A stretch of DNA of 64,000 bases from JAGWBG01 sp034421095 (lineage in GTDB: Bacteria; Chloroflexota; Dehalococcoidia; Lucifugimonadales; JAGWBF01): NCBI GenBank assembly GCA_034421095.1, contig DAOUKR010000002.1, forward strand, positions 1 through 64,000. The letters run 5' to 3'. Shown piece after piece: positions 17,569-26,626 of this stretch; position 1 is the stretch's first letter, and each line of letters begins with the position of its first letter. The notes under the pieces were generated by a model. It had not been told where the DNA came from. It was given only the letters and a program-made list of their open reading frames with translations, and made no database searches. The translations under genes were made by a program, and so were the position numbers.

Positions 17569-18789
17569 GTGGGTACTCATCTCAGCGACAAATATTGCAT
17601 CGTGGGAGTGGGCGAGACGGAGTACAGTCGCGGCTCCGGCAGAAGCACCCGGGCCATGGCGGTGGAGGCCATAAGCAAGGCTATGGGTGACGCCGGGTTG
17701 TCCTCGGGGGACGTGGACGGGCTGATGAGCTACCACGGCGGGGACTCCATCCCCTCCACCACGGTGATGCACGACCTGGGCATCCGCCCCAACTTCCACA
17801 TGGACTGCTCTGGGGGCGGGTCGAGCACCGAGGCCCTGATTGGCCTGGCGATGGGCACCATCGAGGCCGGAATGTGCGACACCCTTGCTATATACCGCTC
17901 CATGAACGGCTACTCCCAAGTCCGAATAGGAGGCACGGGAGTGAGGGCGTCGGCTCCGGTCGCAGGACTGGACCTGACGAGGCGTCCCTACGGGCTTGTA
18001 AGCGCCGTGCAGAATTTCGCCTTCACCTTCACCAGGCACATGATGGAGTATGGAGTCACCAACGAGCACCTGGCCCATATCAAAGTGACCCACAGCAACC
18101 ACGCCAGCAATAACCCGAAGGCTCTCATGAAGCAGCGGGTATTGGTGGAGGACGTGATAAACTCCCGGTGGATTGTCAAGCCCTGCGCCCATCTTCTGGA
18201 CTGCTGCCTGGAGACCGACAACGCCACCTGCATTATCATAACCTCGGCGGAGCGGGCAAGGGACCTGAAGCAGCGCCCGGCCTATGTCATGGGCGTGCAG
18301 GGCCGGGGTACAAAGCCGGGGGGCGACTTCCACTACCAGCACGGGCCGATTACCAGGGTGGCCGGCTATCATATCGGACCCCGGATTTTCGAAATGGCGG
18401 GCATAACCCACGAGGACGTTGACGTGACCAGCTGCTACGACGCCTTCACATACACCGCCCTCCTCCAGTTCGAGGACTACGGTTTCTGCAAGAAGGGTGA
18501 GGGGAAGGACTACGTCTCCAGCGGCATCACCGACCTGGGAGGCAGGCGCCCCAACAACACCAGCGGAGGCCACCTGTGCGAGGCCTACACCCACGGCATG
18601 AACATGGTTATCGAGAACGTGCGGCAACTACGAGGTCAGGTGGACGACTATTGCCCCCAGTGGCAGGAGGGGGTCCACACCTACGACTACTTCGAGGGCG
18701 GTTGCCGCCAGGTAAAGGATGCAGAGATTGCCATGAGTATGGGATGGGGCACCCCGGCCATCGGTAGTGCCGTCATCCTCAGGAGGTAG
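17569..18789 (+). CDS. Thiolase-superfamily (SCPx/DUF35-associated) protein
   Basis: A 406-residue thiolase-fold protein with a GTG start behind AAGGAGGG. The N-terminal half has GVGETEYSRGSGRS and the nucleophile-region Cys80 in MDCSGGGSS; the C-terminal half has VTSCYDAFTY near 285 and NTSGGHLCEAYTHG near 328, where classical thiolases carry their second active-site Cys/His. The family pairs with a DUF35 zinc-ribbon protein, encoded 4 bases downstream, to form a complex acting on CoA thioesters, for example the aldolase/thiolase pairs of sterol side-chain breakdown. Substrate cannot be named. It starts a three-gene operon. Confidence 0.85.
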   Translation: MGTHLSDKYCIVGVGETEYSRGSGRSTRAMAVEAISKAMGDAGLSSGDVDGLMSYHGGDSIPSTTVMHDLGIRPNFHMDCSGGGSSTEALIGLAMGTIEAGMCDTLAIYRSMNGYSQVRIGGTGVRASAPVAGLDLTRRPYGLVSAVQNFAFTFTRHMMEYGVTNEHLAHIKVTHSNHASNNPKALMKQRVLVEDVINSRWIVKPCAHLLDCCLETDNATCIIITSAERARDLKQRPAYVMGVQGRGTKPGGDFHYQHGPITRVAGYHIGPRIFEMAGITHEDVDVTSCYDAFTYTALLQFEDYGFCKKGEGKDYVSSGITDLGGRRPNNTSGGHLCEAYTHGMNMVIENVRQLRGQVDDYCPQWQEGVHTYDYFEGGCRQVKDAEIAMSMGWGTPAIGSAVILRR

Positions 18790-18793
18790 ACTT

Positions 18794-19297
18794 ATGCCGG
18801 TTTACGAGTATCGCGGACTGGGAATCAACATCCCGGACAACGACAGCGAGTATAAGGAGTATTTCGAAGCGGCCGGTGAGCACCGCCTCATTGTGAGAAA
18901 GTGCCTGGAATGCGGCCTACTGCGTGGAGAACCCGGGCGCGGGTGCCCCTGGTGTGCGTCGCTGGAGTGGGAGTGGCACGAAGTTAGCGGCAAAGGGACC
19001 ATCTACAGCTATCAGATTGTGGCCCACACAGTCCTTCCCGGGTTCCGGGACTGGGCGCCCTACCCCATCGTGCTGGTGGAGCTGGACGAGCAGAGGGGAC
19101 AGCCCACCCCAGACGACGGGCTTCGCATCACCGCCAACCTGCTGGACGAGAACATGGCCCCCGAAAAGGAGGAGAACGTAGCCATCGGCAGTCGTGTCGA
19201 GGTGATGTTCATGGACCTGGAGAACGGCCTCACCCTGCCCCAGTTCAAGCTCTCCGACGAGCCTCCCCAGGGCCCGGTGTGGAGGCACCCCGTTTAG
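18794..19297 (+). CDS. DUF35 zinc-ribbon/OB-fold protein
   Basis: A 167-residue protein. AGGAGGT just upstream fixes the ATG at 18794 rather than an earlier in-frame start inside the previous gene. The rubredoxin-like zinc ribbon is formed by Cys37, Cys40, Cys51 and Cys54 (CLEC, CPWC); an OB fold with SGKGTIYSYQIV follows. DUF35 proteins act as the acyl-CoA-handling partner of thiolase-like or MaoC-like proteins. The tight coupling to the thiolase-like gene argues that the two form one enzyme. Confidence 0.88.
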   Translation: MPVYEYRGLGINIPDNDSEYKEYFEAAGEHRLIVRKCLECGLLRGEPGRGCPWCASLEWEWHEVSGKGTIYSYQIVAHTVLPGFRDWAPYPIVLVELDEQRGQPTPDDGLRITANLLDENMAPEKEENVAIGSRVEVMFMDLENGLTLPQFKLSDEPPQGPVWRHPV

Positions 19298-19345
19298 CCC
19301 GTGCGCGGCGAGCACAAACCTTGGACTTGAGAGAGGAGGTCCCGA

Positions 19346-20008
19346 ATGGCCAACAAGAGGGGAACAGGGCTGCACATGGTATTCGCAGAGATACCCGCCG
19401 ACAAGGAGGACGAATTCAACCGGTGGTACAACGAGGAGCACATAGGGGATATTCTGGCCCTTCCGGGGGTACTCAATGCGTCCCGATACGTGGCGGTGAG
19501 CGGCGGCCCCAAATATCTGACCTGCTATGAACTGGAGACCCCCGACGCCATGTGGACGCCGGAGTATGAGAACGAGCGCAAGAACTCCACCGATTGGACC
19601 AAAAGGATGAATCCCAGGGTCATCGGGACCGAATACGTCAGCAACGTCTACCAACAGATACACCCCGGTGAGGTCTCCCAGGACTTGGCCCAGAGCGAGA
19701 TGGCCCCGGTCCTTCAGATTGGGCGGATGAACGTCACCGAGTTTGTGGAGGACGAGTTTAACCATTGGTACAACACCGTCTACGTGCCCAACTACGAGAA
19801 GGTGCCGGGCTGCATCAGGGCCAGGCGTTACAGGGCGGTGAGCGGCTGGCCCCTGTATTCGGTGGTCTACGAGTTCGAGCATGAGAAGGTCTCCCAGAGT
19901 CCCGAGTGGCTGGCTACCAGGGACGCCCATCCCGATAACGCCCGCATGAGGGGGCTGATGGTCCATGCAAACGGCTCCCCCGGCATCTACAAGAAGATAT
20001 TCCCCTAG
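19346..20008 (+). CDS. Tandem dimeric alpha/beta-barrel (EthD-like) protein
   Basis: A 220-residue protein built from two similar halves. The first has EDEFNRWYNEEHIGDI, ALPGVLNASRYVAVSGGPKY and YELE; the second has EDEFNHWYNTVYVPNY, KVPGCIRARRYRAVSGWPLY and YEFE. Each half looks like a ferredoxin-like dimeric alpha/beta barrel of the EthD/DUF4286 kind, so the chain may form an internal pseudo-dimer. Such domains bind or modify small hydrophobic molecules. It sits 48 bases behind the DUF35 gene with its own AGAGGAGGT site, so it probably shares the pathway; the reaction is unknown. Confidence 0.8.
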   Translation: MANKRGTGLHMVFAEIPADKEDEFNRWYNEEHIGDILALPGVLNASRYVAVSGGPKYLTCYELETPDAMWTPEYENERKNSTDWTKRMNPRVIGTEYVSNVYQQIHPGEVSQDLAQSEMAPVLQIGRMNVTEFVEDEFNHWYNTVYVPNYEKVPGCIRARRYRAVSGWPLYSVVYEFEHEKVSQSPEWLATRDAHPDNARMRGLMVHANGSPGIYKKIFP

Positions 20009-20051
20009 CCCATATTACTTAACGAAGCAAAAATGCCAGCCGGAGGTAATC

Positions 20052-20375
20052 TTGCAAGAGTTAGGTTCATCCATCAAGAAGTGGTGGACGATTGACGTCG
20101 TTGCGGTAGGCAGCAACGCCATTGGGGTTGTCGCGGCAGGCTTTTGGAACTCCATCGGCATCGTCGCAGTAAGCTTCCTGAACGCAATGGGCTTGGTCGT
20201 AATAGGCCCCGTAAACGCAATGGGGTTCGTTGCGATCGGTGGCGTCAACGCTGTCGGAGTCGTTGCCATCGGCGGCATCAACGCCGTCGGGGTAGTCGCT
20301 ATAGGTGGTATCAATGCCACTGGGATGGTCGCCATCGGAGGCAGGTCCAGCCGGAGTGCGTTCCCACTCCAATAA
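20052..20375 (+). CDS. Small protein made of seven 11-residue repeats
   Basis: GGAGG at 20042-20046 selects a TTG at 20052 and a 107-residue product. From about residue 22 to 98 the chain is seven consecutive 11-residue units of the form N-A-x-G-x-V-A-I-G-G-x, preceded by a partial unit (DVVAVGS). At the DNA level this is a 33-base tandem repeat, nearly identical in the later units. Regular glycine and alternating small/aliphatic residues suggest a beta-solenoid or a membrane-inserting beta structure. The N-terminal 13 residues contain KKWW. No enzyme motif is seen. Neighbours give no clear clue. Confidence 0.65.
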   Translation: MQELGSSIKKWWTIDVVAVGSNAIGVVAAGFWNSIGIVAVSFLNAMGLVVIGPVNAMGFVAIGGVNAVGVVAIGGINAVGVVAIGGINATGMVAIGGRSSRSAFPLQ

Positions 20376-20441
20376 GGTACAACCAAGAGGAGCGGAGCAT
20401 CACAGGGGAAAAGGCGCTAAAGAAACTATAGAGTATCGGGT

Positions 20442-21212
20442 GTGGCAAAGCTGGGAATAGTGCTGGCGACCTACAACGAGGCGGGCAATCTTCCCGTGCT
20501 CGTCGAGAGCCTGGAAGGTCTCCTTCCTCCAGCCGCCTTCCGGGTATTCGTGGTGGATGATAACAGCCCCGACGGAACCTCAGACGTGGCCCGGCGGCTG
20601 GCATCCCAGTACGAAAACATATCACTGATTACCAGGCCGGGCAAGCTGGGCCTCGGCTCTGCCCTCCGCGACGGTATGAGCGCAGCCCTGGCCAAGGGGT
20701 GCGCCTACGTCCTCACCATGGACGCCGACCTGTCCCACGACCCCCAGGACGTGCCAAGACTCCTGGATCTGGCAGAGTCAGGCGGGGCAGACCTGGTGCA
20801 GGGCAGCCGCTATGTGGCGGGTGGAGGCACCGTGGGCTGGGGGTTGGGTCCACGCCTTCGGAGCCGTGTGGCCAACCTGCTCTGCCGGTGGCTTCTCGGC
20901 TCACCCCATGAGTCCACCACCAATTTCAGGGTCTATAACAGTCAGAGCGCACGGCTGGCGGTGGAGGAAAGCCGGGCAAGGGACTTCGAGTTCCAGCCGG
21001 AGTGTGTCCTCATAGCCATGAGACACGGACTCCGCATCGTGGAAGCGCCCATCACCTTCACTGCCAGGGCGGAGGGCAAGAGCAAGCTGGGGATGGCACA
21101 GAACGTCCGGTGGCTCCTCTTCTTCCTGCGAGCTTTCCTCAGCTACCGGCTGGGGCTAGGACGGTTCTCCAGGGGAGTCCCTGATGCCGGAGGCGACGGT
21201 AGCTCGCCTTGA
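20442..21212 (+). CDS. Polyprenol-phosphate mannosyltransferase-like GT2
   Basis: A 256-residue family 2 glycosyltransferase resembling dolichol-phosphate mannose synthase. The nucleotide-sugar site is ATYNEAGNLP near 9 and VVDDNSPDGT near 37; the DxD-type metal site is DADLSHDP (Asp94, Asp96). RVYNSQSARL near 164 and FQPE near 186 also match the family. There is no C-terminal membrane extension, so it is the soluble single-domain type. It would transfer mannose (or glucose) from GDP/UDP-sugar to a polyprenyl phosphate for envelope glycosylation. The GTG start lacks a convincing ribosome site. Confidence 0.88.
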   Translation: MAKLGIVLATYNEAGNLPVLVESLEGLLPPAAFRVFVVDDNSPDGTSDVARRLASQYENISLITRPGKLGLGSALRDGMSAALAKGCAYVLTMDADLSHDPQDVPRLLDLAESGGADLVQGSRYVAGGGTVGWGLGPRLRSRVANLLCRWLLGSPHESTTNFRVYNSQSARLAVEESRARDFEFQPECVLIAMRHGLRIVEAPITFTARAEGKSKLGMAQNVRWLLFFLRAFLSYRLGLGRFSRGVPDAGGDGSSP

Positions 21213-21227
21213 CGACAGGTAGCCCCA

Positions 21228-23141
21228 TCAATTGCCGTCGTCGCCGGTGGGGGCGCTGGGAACGGCCGGGGTCTCCAGCCCGTAGTTGATGGAGTAGAGG
21301 CGAGCGTAGGACCCATTGGACTCAAGAAGCTCCTCGTGCTTGCCTACCTCCATGATGTTTCCGTGGTCCAGGACCACTATCTTGTCGGCATCGCGGATGG
21401 TGGACAGGCGATGGGCGATGACGATGGAGGTGCGGCCCTTGAGGACACGCTTGAGGGCCTCCTGAATCAGTATCTCTGTGTGGGTGTCTATGTTGGCGGT
21501 GGCCTCGTCCAGAATGAGAATCTTGGGGTTGCCAACGATGGCCCGGGCGAAGCTGAGAAGCTGGCGCTGTCCCACGCTGAGATTGGTGCCCCGTTCCGCC
21601 AGCTGGGCATCGTAGCCGCCCTCCAGGGCCATGATGAAGTCGTGCGCCCCCACCGATTTGGCGGCGGCTATGACGTCGTCATCACTGGCCTCTTCGTGGT
21701 TATAGCGGATGTTCTCCTTCACCGTGCCCGAGAACAGGTACGGCTCCTGGAGCACCATGCTCATCTGTCCCACCAGGGACTTGCGGCTCACCTCTCTCAC
21801 ATCGTAGCCGTCCACCGTTATCCTGCCCTGGGTAACGTCGGCAAAGCGGGTCAGCAGGGTCACGAAGGTGCTCTTGCCGGCCCCGGTTGCTCCCACAAGG
21901 GCCACCGTCTCTCCAGCGTTGATGTGCAGGTTAACGTCGGTGAGCACGTCAATGCCGGGGACGTAGTGGAAGCCGACTCCCTCATACCTGACCTCGCCCC
22001 GTATCGGCGGCATATCGGTAGCCTTGGGGGCGTCCGTCACGTCGGGCTTGAGGTCAATAATCTCGAATATTCGCACCCCGGCGGCCATGGCCCTCTGAAG
22101 CTGGCTGTACTGCATGGTCAGGTTGCGGATAGGCTCGAAGAAGCGCTGTATCCACATGGCGAAGGCCACCATCACTCCCCACTCAAGGGTGCCGCCCAGC
22201 ACCATAGAGCCTCCCAATACAATGACCACCCCCATAGCGAAACCGGTCAGAATTTCCACCAAGGGCTGGAGACCGCCGGAGAAACGGCTGGCCTCCACGT
22301 TGGCGTCCAGGTGCTCATAGTTTAGCTCGTCGAAGTGCTTGAGGTTCTCACCCTGGCGGTTGAGGCTCTCCACGACCCGCACGCCGCTGATGTTCTGGTT
22401 GTACTCGCCATTGACCATGGCAATTGCCCTTCTGATTCGCATGAAGGAGCGCCGGGCGAACCGCTGCCAGTAGCCCAGGATGAAAAAGAGCACCGGGACC
22501 ACGCTGAGACATATCAGGGCCAGTCGCCAGTCGCTCTGCCCAATGGCCGGCAATACGGCAAGCATTAGTATCACTATACCCACAAGGCTCAGGATGTCCG
22601 CTATGCTCTGGACCAGGAGCTCAAAGGCCTCCTGAAGCTGTATGACATCGCTGGTATTCCGGGACATGATTCGACCCACGGGAGTGCGGTGGAAGAAGGC
22701 GGGGGAAAGGGACTGGAGCTTGTCGAACATCTGGGTACGCAAGGCATACAGGATGTTCTGGCCCACCTTGGGCATGTAAACAAACTGGAGGTAGTTGGCG
22801 GCGAATTGCACGAGAATCACGGCTAGGAAGATGCCGGCGAGCATGTGAAGGCCGTTGATGTCCCCGTCGTTGACAAAGTTGTTGATGCCCAGCAACAGAA
22901 TAAACGGGATGGATACGCTACACGCGGCGTAGACGAGCACACCGGCCACGGCGATGAAGACTTCCTTCTTCTGAGACCCCATGTAGGTGAGGAGCCGAGT
23001 GACTACCTTGTTGTCGTAGGCGCTGCCCACCACACCTTCATCGGTGAGATTGTCCATGGTGGGCGAGTTTATGCCGCCGGCGGTAAGGCCGCGCATGTTG
23101 CCCATCATGCCGCCAAAGCCGCCTCCGTACACCCCTCTCAT
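21228..23141 (-). CDS. ABC exporter half-transporter with canonical ATPase site
   Basis: A 637-residue type-IV ABC exporter: a Gly/Met-rich N-terminal tail (about 1-45), six membrane helices, then the nucleotide-binding domain with Walker A GATGAGKST at 417-425, a deviant signature LSVGQ at 521-525, Walker B ILILDE (Asp545, Glu546) and the His switch in IAHRLS. Its start ATG abuts the stop of the upstream partner gene. The catalytic Glu is present here but absent in the partner, while the odd signature is in this chain: the arrangement of a heterodimeric exporter with one degenerate site. Substrate is likely a lipid or drug-like compound. Confidence 0.92.
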   Translation of the reverse strand: MRGVYGGGFGGMMGNMRGLTAGGINSPTMDNLTDEGVVGSAYDNKVVTRLLTYMGSQKKEVFIAVAGVLVYAACSVSIPFILLLGINNFVNDGDINGLHMLAGIFLAVILVQFAANYLQFVYMPKVGQNILYALRTQMFDKLQSLSPAFFHRTPVGRIMSRNTSDVIQLQEAFELLVQSIADILSLVGIVILMLAVLPAIGQSDWRLALICLSVVPVLFFILGYWQRFARRSFMRIRRAIAMVNGEYNQNISGVRVVESLNRQGENLKHFDELNYEHLDANVEASRFSGGLQPLVEILTGFAMGVVIVLGGSMVLGGTLEWGVMVAFAMWIQRFFEPIRNLTMQYSQLQRAMAAGVRIFEIIDLKPDVTDAPKATDMPPIRGEVRYEGVGFHYVPGIDVLTDVNLHINAGETVALVGATGAGKSTFVTLLTRFADVTQGRITVDGYDVREVSRKSLVGQMSMVLQEPYLFSGTVKENIRYNHEEASDDDVIAAAKSVGAHDFIMALEGGYDAQLAERGTNLSVGQRQLLSFARAIVGNPKILILDEATANIDTHTEILIQEALKRVLKGRTSIVIAHRLSTIRDADKIVVLDHGNIMEVGKHEELLESNGSYARLYSINYGLETPAVPSAPTGDDGN

Positions 23142-25010
23142 CTAACTATTACCTCCGTTATCTTCAGCAATAGCTTCGCCCCGGTGCCTGCGCCCTTGAG
23201 GACTCAAGACCGGGTGGGCTTCGGACGGAAGAGCCGCATCCAGCAGGACTTCCTGCTGGGGTCGTAGCTGTAGCTCGTATATGTCCTGGTAAATTCCCAT
23301 TTGGGAGATAAGCTCCTGGTGGGTGCCTTGCTCCACGATTCTCCCGTCCTTCAGCACCAGAATGAGGTCCGCCTCTCGCACCGAACTCAGGCGGTGGGCA
23401 ATGATAAAGGTGGTCCTGCCCTTCATAACCTGGGTCATGGCCTGGTGGATTTGTCGTTCCGTCTCCACGTCCACGCTGGAGGTGGAATCATCGAGGATGA
23501 GTACCGGCGGGTCTATCAGGAGGGTGCGGGCCATGGACAGGCGCTGTCTCTGGCCTCCCGAGAGGGTCACTCCCCGCTCGCCCACCCAGGTGTCATACCC
23601 ATCGGGCAGGCTGGCTATGTGGTCGTGAAGCTGGGCCACCTTGGCCGCTTGAATCACGTCTTCCAGGGAGGCATCGGCCACACCGTAGGCTATGTTGTCC
23701 TTAATTGAAGCGGTAAAGAGAAAGACGTCCTGCTGCACTATTCCCACGTTTCGCCGCAGAGAGGCCAGGGTGAAGTCCCCTATGTCGTCCCCGTCTATGG
23801 TAATCTGTCCTCGGGTCGCATCGTAGAACCGGGGCAGCAGGTTGACTATGGTGCTCTTGCCGCTTCCCGGAGCGCCCAAAAGCGCCACCACCGAGCCCGG
23901 AGGCACGGACAGGTTTATGTGGTCCAGGGCGGGGGACTGGTGGTCGTAGGAGAAGGACACGTCGTTGAAGCGGACGTGTCCCTGTGGCCTGCCCATGTCC
24001 TTGGCAACGGATGATTCCTCCACGGGAGACCTGGCGTCCAGCACCTCAAAGAGCCTCTGGCCCGACGATACGGCCCGGGAGAAGCTGTTGATGATGAATG
24101 GCATCATGCGAATGGGGAAGGTTAGCTGGTTCAGCAGGAGGATGAATGCGGTAAAGTGGCCTGGTTTGAGGTCGCCTCTGATTACTTCCCATCCCCCGTA
24201 CCACAGAACCAGGCCCAGGGCAACGGTGAAATAGAGGGTCATCCAGGCGCTTTCGGTGCCCTGCAACCGCTCGGACCTGAAGCGCTCGTCGCTCAATTCC
24301 TGGGCCTTCACAGCATACTTCTTGCTCTCGTGGTCCTCGGCGGCGAAGGCCTTCACCACGTGGATGCCCGAAAGGTTCTCCTGGAGGATGGTTACGGATT
24401 GGCCCATGATTTCCTGCACGCGCGTCCAGAGCACCCGCATCGTCGCCTGCACCTTGGTGGACCTGTACACCAGGAATGGCACGAAGGCCAGGCTCATCAG
24501 GGCCAATTCCCAATTGATGAAGACCAGTATGCAAGTGATGGCTATGACCCTGATTCCCACCTCAAAGGATCGGACCAGGCCCATCATGATGAATCGCCTC
24601 ACCGCCTCTATGTCAGCGGTAACCTTGGACATGAGATTGCCGGTGTGCTCTTTGTCGTGGAAGGCGAAGCTGAGGTGCTGCAGCTTGTCGTACATATCGT
24701 TCCGCACGTCGTAGGCCACCTTCTGGGAGAGGGAATCGGTGGTGTAGGTGCGGGCAAAGTCGAAGAGGCCGCGCATGATGCTGGCGCCCATCAGGCCCAG
24801 GGCTATCCAGATAAGGGTGCTACGCTCCACGTCTCCCAGGGAAATAAACTGGCCACCTTCTCCTGTAATGACTATCCTGTTGATGGACTCTGCCAGCAGC
24901 CATACTACGAGCATGGAGAAGATGATGGAGGCGAAGAACGTCAGATATGCCAGGCCCAGCCGACCACGATAACGCAAGGCCATGCCGGTAATTCTAAATA
25001 GTATCTGCAT
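23142..25010 (-). CDS. ABC exporter half-transporter with degenerate Walker B
   Basis: A 622-residue ABC exporter with six helices and a nucleotide-binding domain: Walker A GAPGSGKST at 379-387, normal signature LSGGQ at 483-487, and Walker B VLILDD, where Asp508 replaces the catalytic Glu. Together with the downstream chain it would form a heterodimer like TM287/288 or BmrCD, in which only one ATP site hydrolyses. The stop codon touches the partner's ATG, so stoichiometric translation is expected. No good ribosome site precedes the ATG at 25010; a second Met at residue 10 is an alternative start. Confidence 0.92.
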   Translation of the reverse strand: MQILFRITGMALRYRGRLGLAYLTFFASIIFSMLVVWLLAESINRIVITGEGGQFISLGDVERSTLIWIALGLMGASIMRGLFDFARTYTTDSLSQKVAYDVRNDMYDKLQHLSFAFHDKEHTGNLMSKVTADIEAVRRFIMMGLVRSFEVGIRVIAITCILVFINWELALMSLAFVPFLVYRSTKVQATMRVLWTRVQEIMGQSVTILQENLSGIHVVKAFAAEDHESKKYAVKAQELSDERFRSERLQGTESAWMTLYFTVALGLVLWYGGWEVIRGDLKPGHFTAFILLLNQLTFPIRMMPFIINSFSRAVSSGQRLFEVLDARSPVEESSVAKDMGRPQGHVRFNDVSFSYDHQSPALDHINLSVPPGSVVALLGAPGSGKSTIVNLLPRFYDATRGQITIDGDDIGDFTLASLRRNVGIVQQDVFLFTASIKDNIAYGVADASLEDVIQAAKVAQLHDHIASLPDGYDTWVGERGVTLSGGQRQRLSMARTLLIDPPVLILDDSTSSVDVETERQIHQAMTQVMKGRTTFIIAHRLSSVREADLILVLKDGRIVEQGTHQELISQMGIYQDIYELQLRPQQEVLLDAALPSEAHPVLSPQGRRHRGEAIAEDNGGNS

Positions 25011-25425
25011 TTATGTAAATACAACCATCTACAAAAAGATGATAAACCGTCCGGGCTCATCTGGGCGGCCCCACGGAAGCCCAAAACAGTCCACTATAGT
25101 GCGAAATAATATAGTCCCTTGTTGCAACTCAGGCATTATAATACAAATTCACCGATATGTACACTCCAAACTAGTTACATGGAAAGTCACTCTGGGAATA
25201 GCTCCTCATCCCGGCCCGGCCCCCACACCGCCATTCCGGCCCCCGTATCAAGTACGGGGCAAGCTTTGAGCCGGATTCCATACCCGCTGCTTCTGGACTC
25301 CCGCTTTCGCGGGAGAGACGGGGTCAGTGTTGACAGTGATGGAGGGTGTTGATACACTCGCCATGTCCGAGAATCAGCATTTGCCAAGAAGCCCTGGTGA
25401 GCATAGCGGCAAGCAAAGGAGAGAA
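25011..25425. other. Intergenic region between ABC exporter and monooxygenase genes
   Basis: This 415-base gap separates divergent genes. The part from 25011 to about 25195 is AT-rich and likely holds promoters for both directions; a TATAAT occurs at about 25137 without a clear -35 partner. The remainder is mostly dispersed repeat (25213-25322). No gene is supported. Confidence 0.5.
25213..25322. repeat. Composite intergenic palindromes
   Basis: Holds CCCCCGTATCAAGTACGGGGCAAGCT-type sequence near 25242-25268 (also at 17431 and, variant, 31264 and 60795) and a perfect hairpin CCCGC-TTTC-GCGGG at 25300-25313. Confidence 0.75.
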
Positions 25426-26523
25426 ATGAAGCTGGGCCTTTTTGACATGCCCTTGCACGCCCCCGACAGGAATCTCACCGAGACCTATGACCTGAACCTT
25501 GAGTTGCTGAAGCTGACCGACAAGCTGGGCTACGACGAAGCCTGGATTGGCGAGCACTTCACCATCGTCTGGGAGAACATGCCCGCCCCGGACCTTTTTA
25601 TCGCCAGAGCCATAGGAGAGACGGAGCGCATCGTGCTGGCTACCGGCGTCATACTCCTGGCTTTCCATGACCCCGTGATGGTGGCCCATCGCATAGCCAT
25701 GTTAGACCACCTGGCGAAGGGCCGGTTCTACATGGGCATCGGCTCCGGCGGTGTGAACACCGACTTTCAGGTTTTCGGCCTGGACAGACAGACCGCGAAT
25801 CCACGACAGAGGATGAAGGAATCCATGGAGGTCATCCTCAAGCTCTGGACGGAGGACAACCCCTTCGAGTACGAGGGCGACTTCTTCCACGTAAGGTCGC
25901 CCGAGCCTATAGATTCGGTGAAGCTTTACTACCACATGAAGCCCTACCAGAAACCTCACCCGCCCATAGCCGTTGCAGGGAGCAGCCCGGACTCGGACAC
26001 CCTGCTGATGGGCGGCGAGATGGGCTGGTGGCCCATGAGCGGTCTCTTCCTTCATCACTCAGTCCTCAGCCGCAACTGGGACGTGGTGGAGAAGGGGGCC
26101 GCCATGACGGGCAAAAAGCCCTCCCGCAATGAATGGAGAATCGCCCGCCAGGTGCACGTCGCCGACACCACCGAGCAGGCCAGGGAGGAAGCCCTCAACG
26201 GGCCGATGGCCCACTCCTTCGTGAACTACTTCCGGCCCCTCATGGGCCTGAGCGGGAGCTATACCAACCTGAAGACCGAGTTGGACATGCCGGATGAGGC
26301 CCTCACCCCCGAGTATATGCTGGACAACTTCTGGATTGTGGGCGACCCGGAAAGCTGCATCCAGCAGCTGAGGGACCTCTACGACGAGGTCGGCGGATAC
26401 GGGACGCTGCTGATAGTGTGCCACGACTGGGGCCGCGACCAGAAGAAGTGGTACCACTCCCTGGAGCTACTGTCAAAGGAAGTGCTTCCCGCCCTGCAGG
26501 GCCCCCCTGAACCTGGGACATAG
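25426..26523 (+). CDS. Luciferase-like (LLM) flavin-dependent monooxygenase
   Basis: A 365-residue TIM-barrel flavoenzyme of the bacterial luciferase-like family. AAAGGAGAG precedes the ATG at 25426; an earlier in-frame start at 25327 adds 33 residues without family similarity. Family features are MKLGLFDMPLH at the start, DEAWIGEHF near 38, LATGV near 70, HDPVMVAHRIAMLDHLAKGR near 85 and the FMN-region MGIGSGGVNTDF near 105. Such enzymes use reduced FMN and oxygen to hydroxylate or cleave small organic molecules, often organosulfur compounds, ketones or chelators. Substrate unknown. A second LLM gene is at 31428, only distantly similar. Confidence 0.9.
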   Translation: MKLGLFDMPLHAPDRNLTETYDLNLELLKLTDKLGYDEAWIGEHFTIVWENMPAPDLFIARAIGETERIVLATGVILLAFHDPVMVAHRIAMLDHLAKGRFYMGIGSGGVNTDFQVFGLDRQTANPRQRMKESMEVILKLWTEDNPFEYEGDFFHVRSPEPIDSVKLYYHMKPYQKPHPPIAVAGSSPDSDTLLMGGEMGWWPMSGLFLHHSVLSRNWDVVEKGAAMTGKKPSRNEWRIARQVHVADTTEQAREEALNGPMAHSFVNYFRPLMGLSGSYTNLKTELDMPDEALTPEYMLDNFWIVGDPESCIQQLRDLYDEVGGYGTLLIVCHDWGRDQKKWYHSLELLSKEVLPALQGPPEPGT

Positions 26524-26535
26524 AGGCCAATCCGT

Positions 26536-26616
26536 CATTCCTGCCCTATTCGTCATTCTGGCGAAGGCCCGAATGCGGGCGGACTCCGGCCCCGCACCTA
26601 TCTGCCGACAGGAGCT
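26536..26616. repeat. Dispersed palindromes, family B plus a CTGCCGACAGG module
   Basis: CGTCATTCTGGCGAAGGCCCGAATGC is followed by CCGGCCCCGCACCT and TCTGCCGACAGG. The second module recurs near 60795. It fills the gap between two convergent genes. Confidence 0.75.
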
Positions 26617-26626
26617 TCAACGCATC

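Noticed and set aside
21336..22325. Long plus-strand frame opposite the ABC exporter
   Set aside because: It mirrors the nucleotide-binding domain of the exporter on the other strand; codon pattern is that of a shadow frame.
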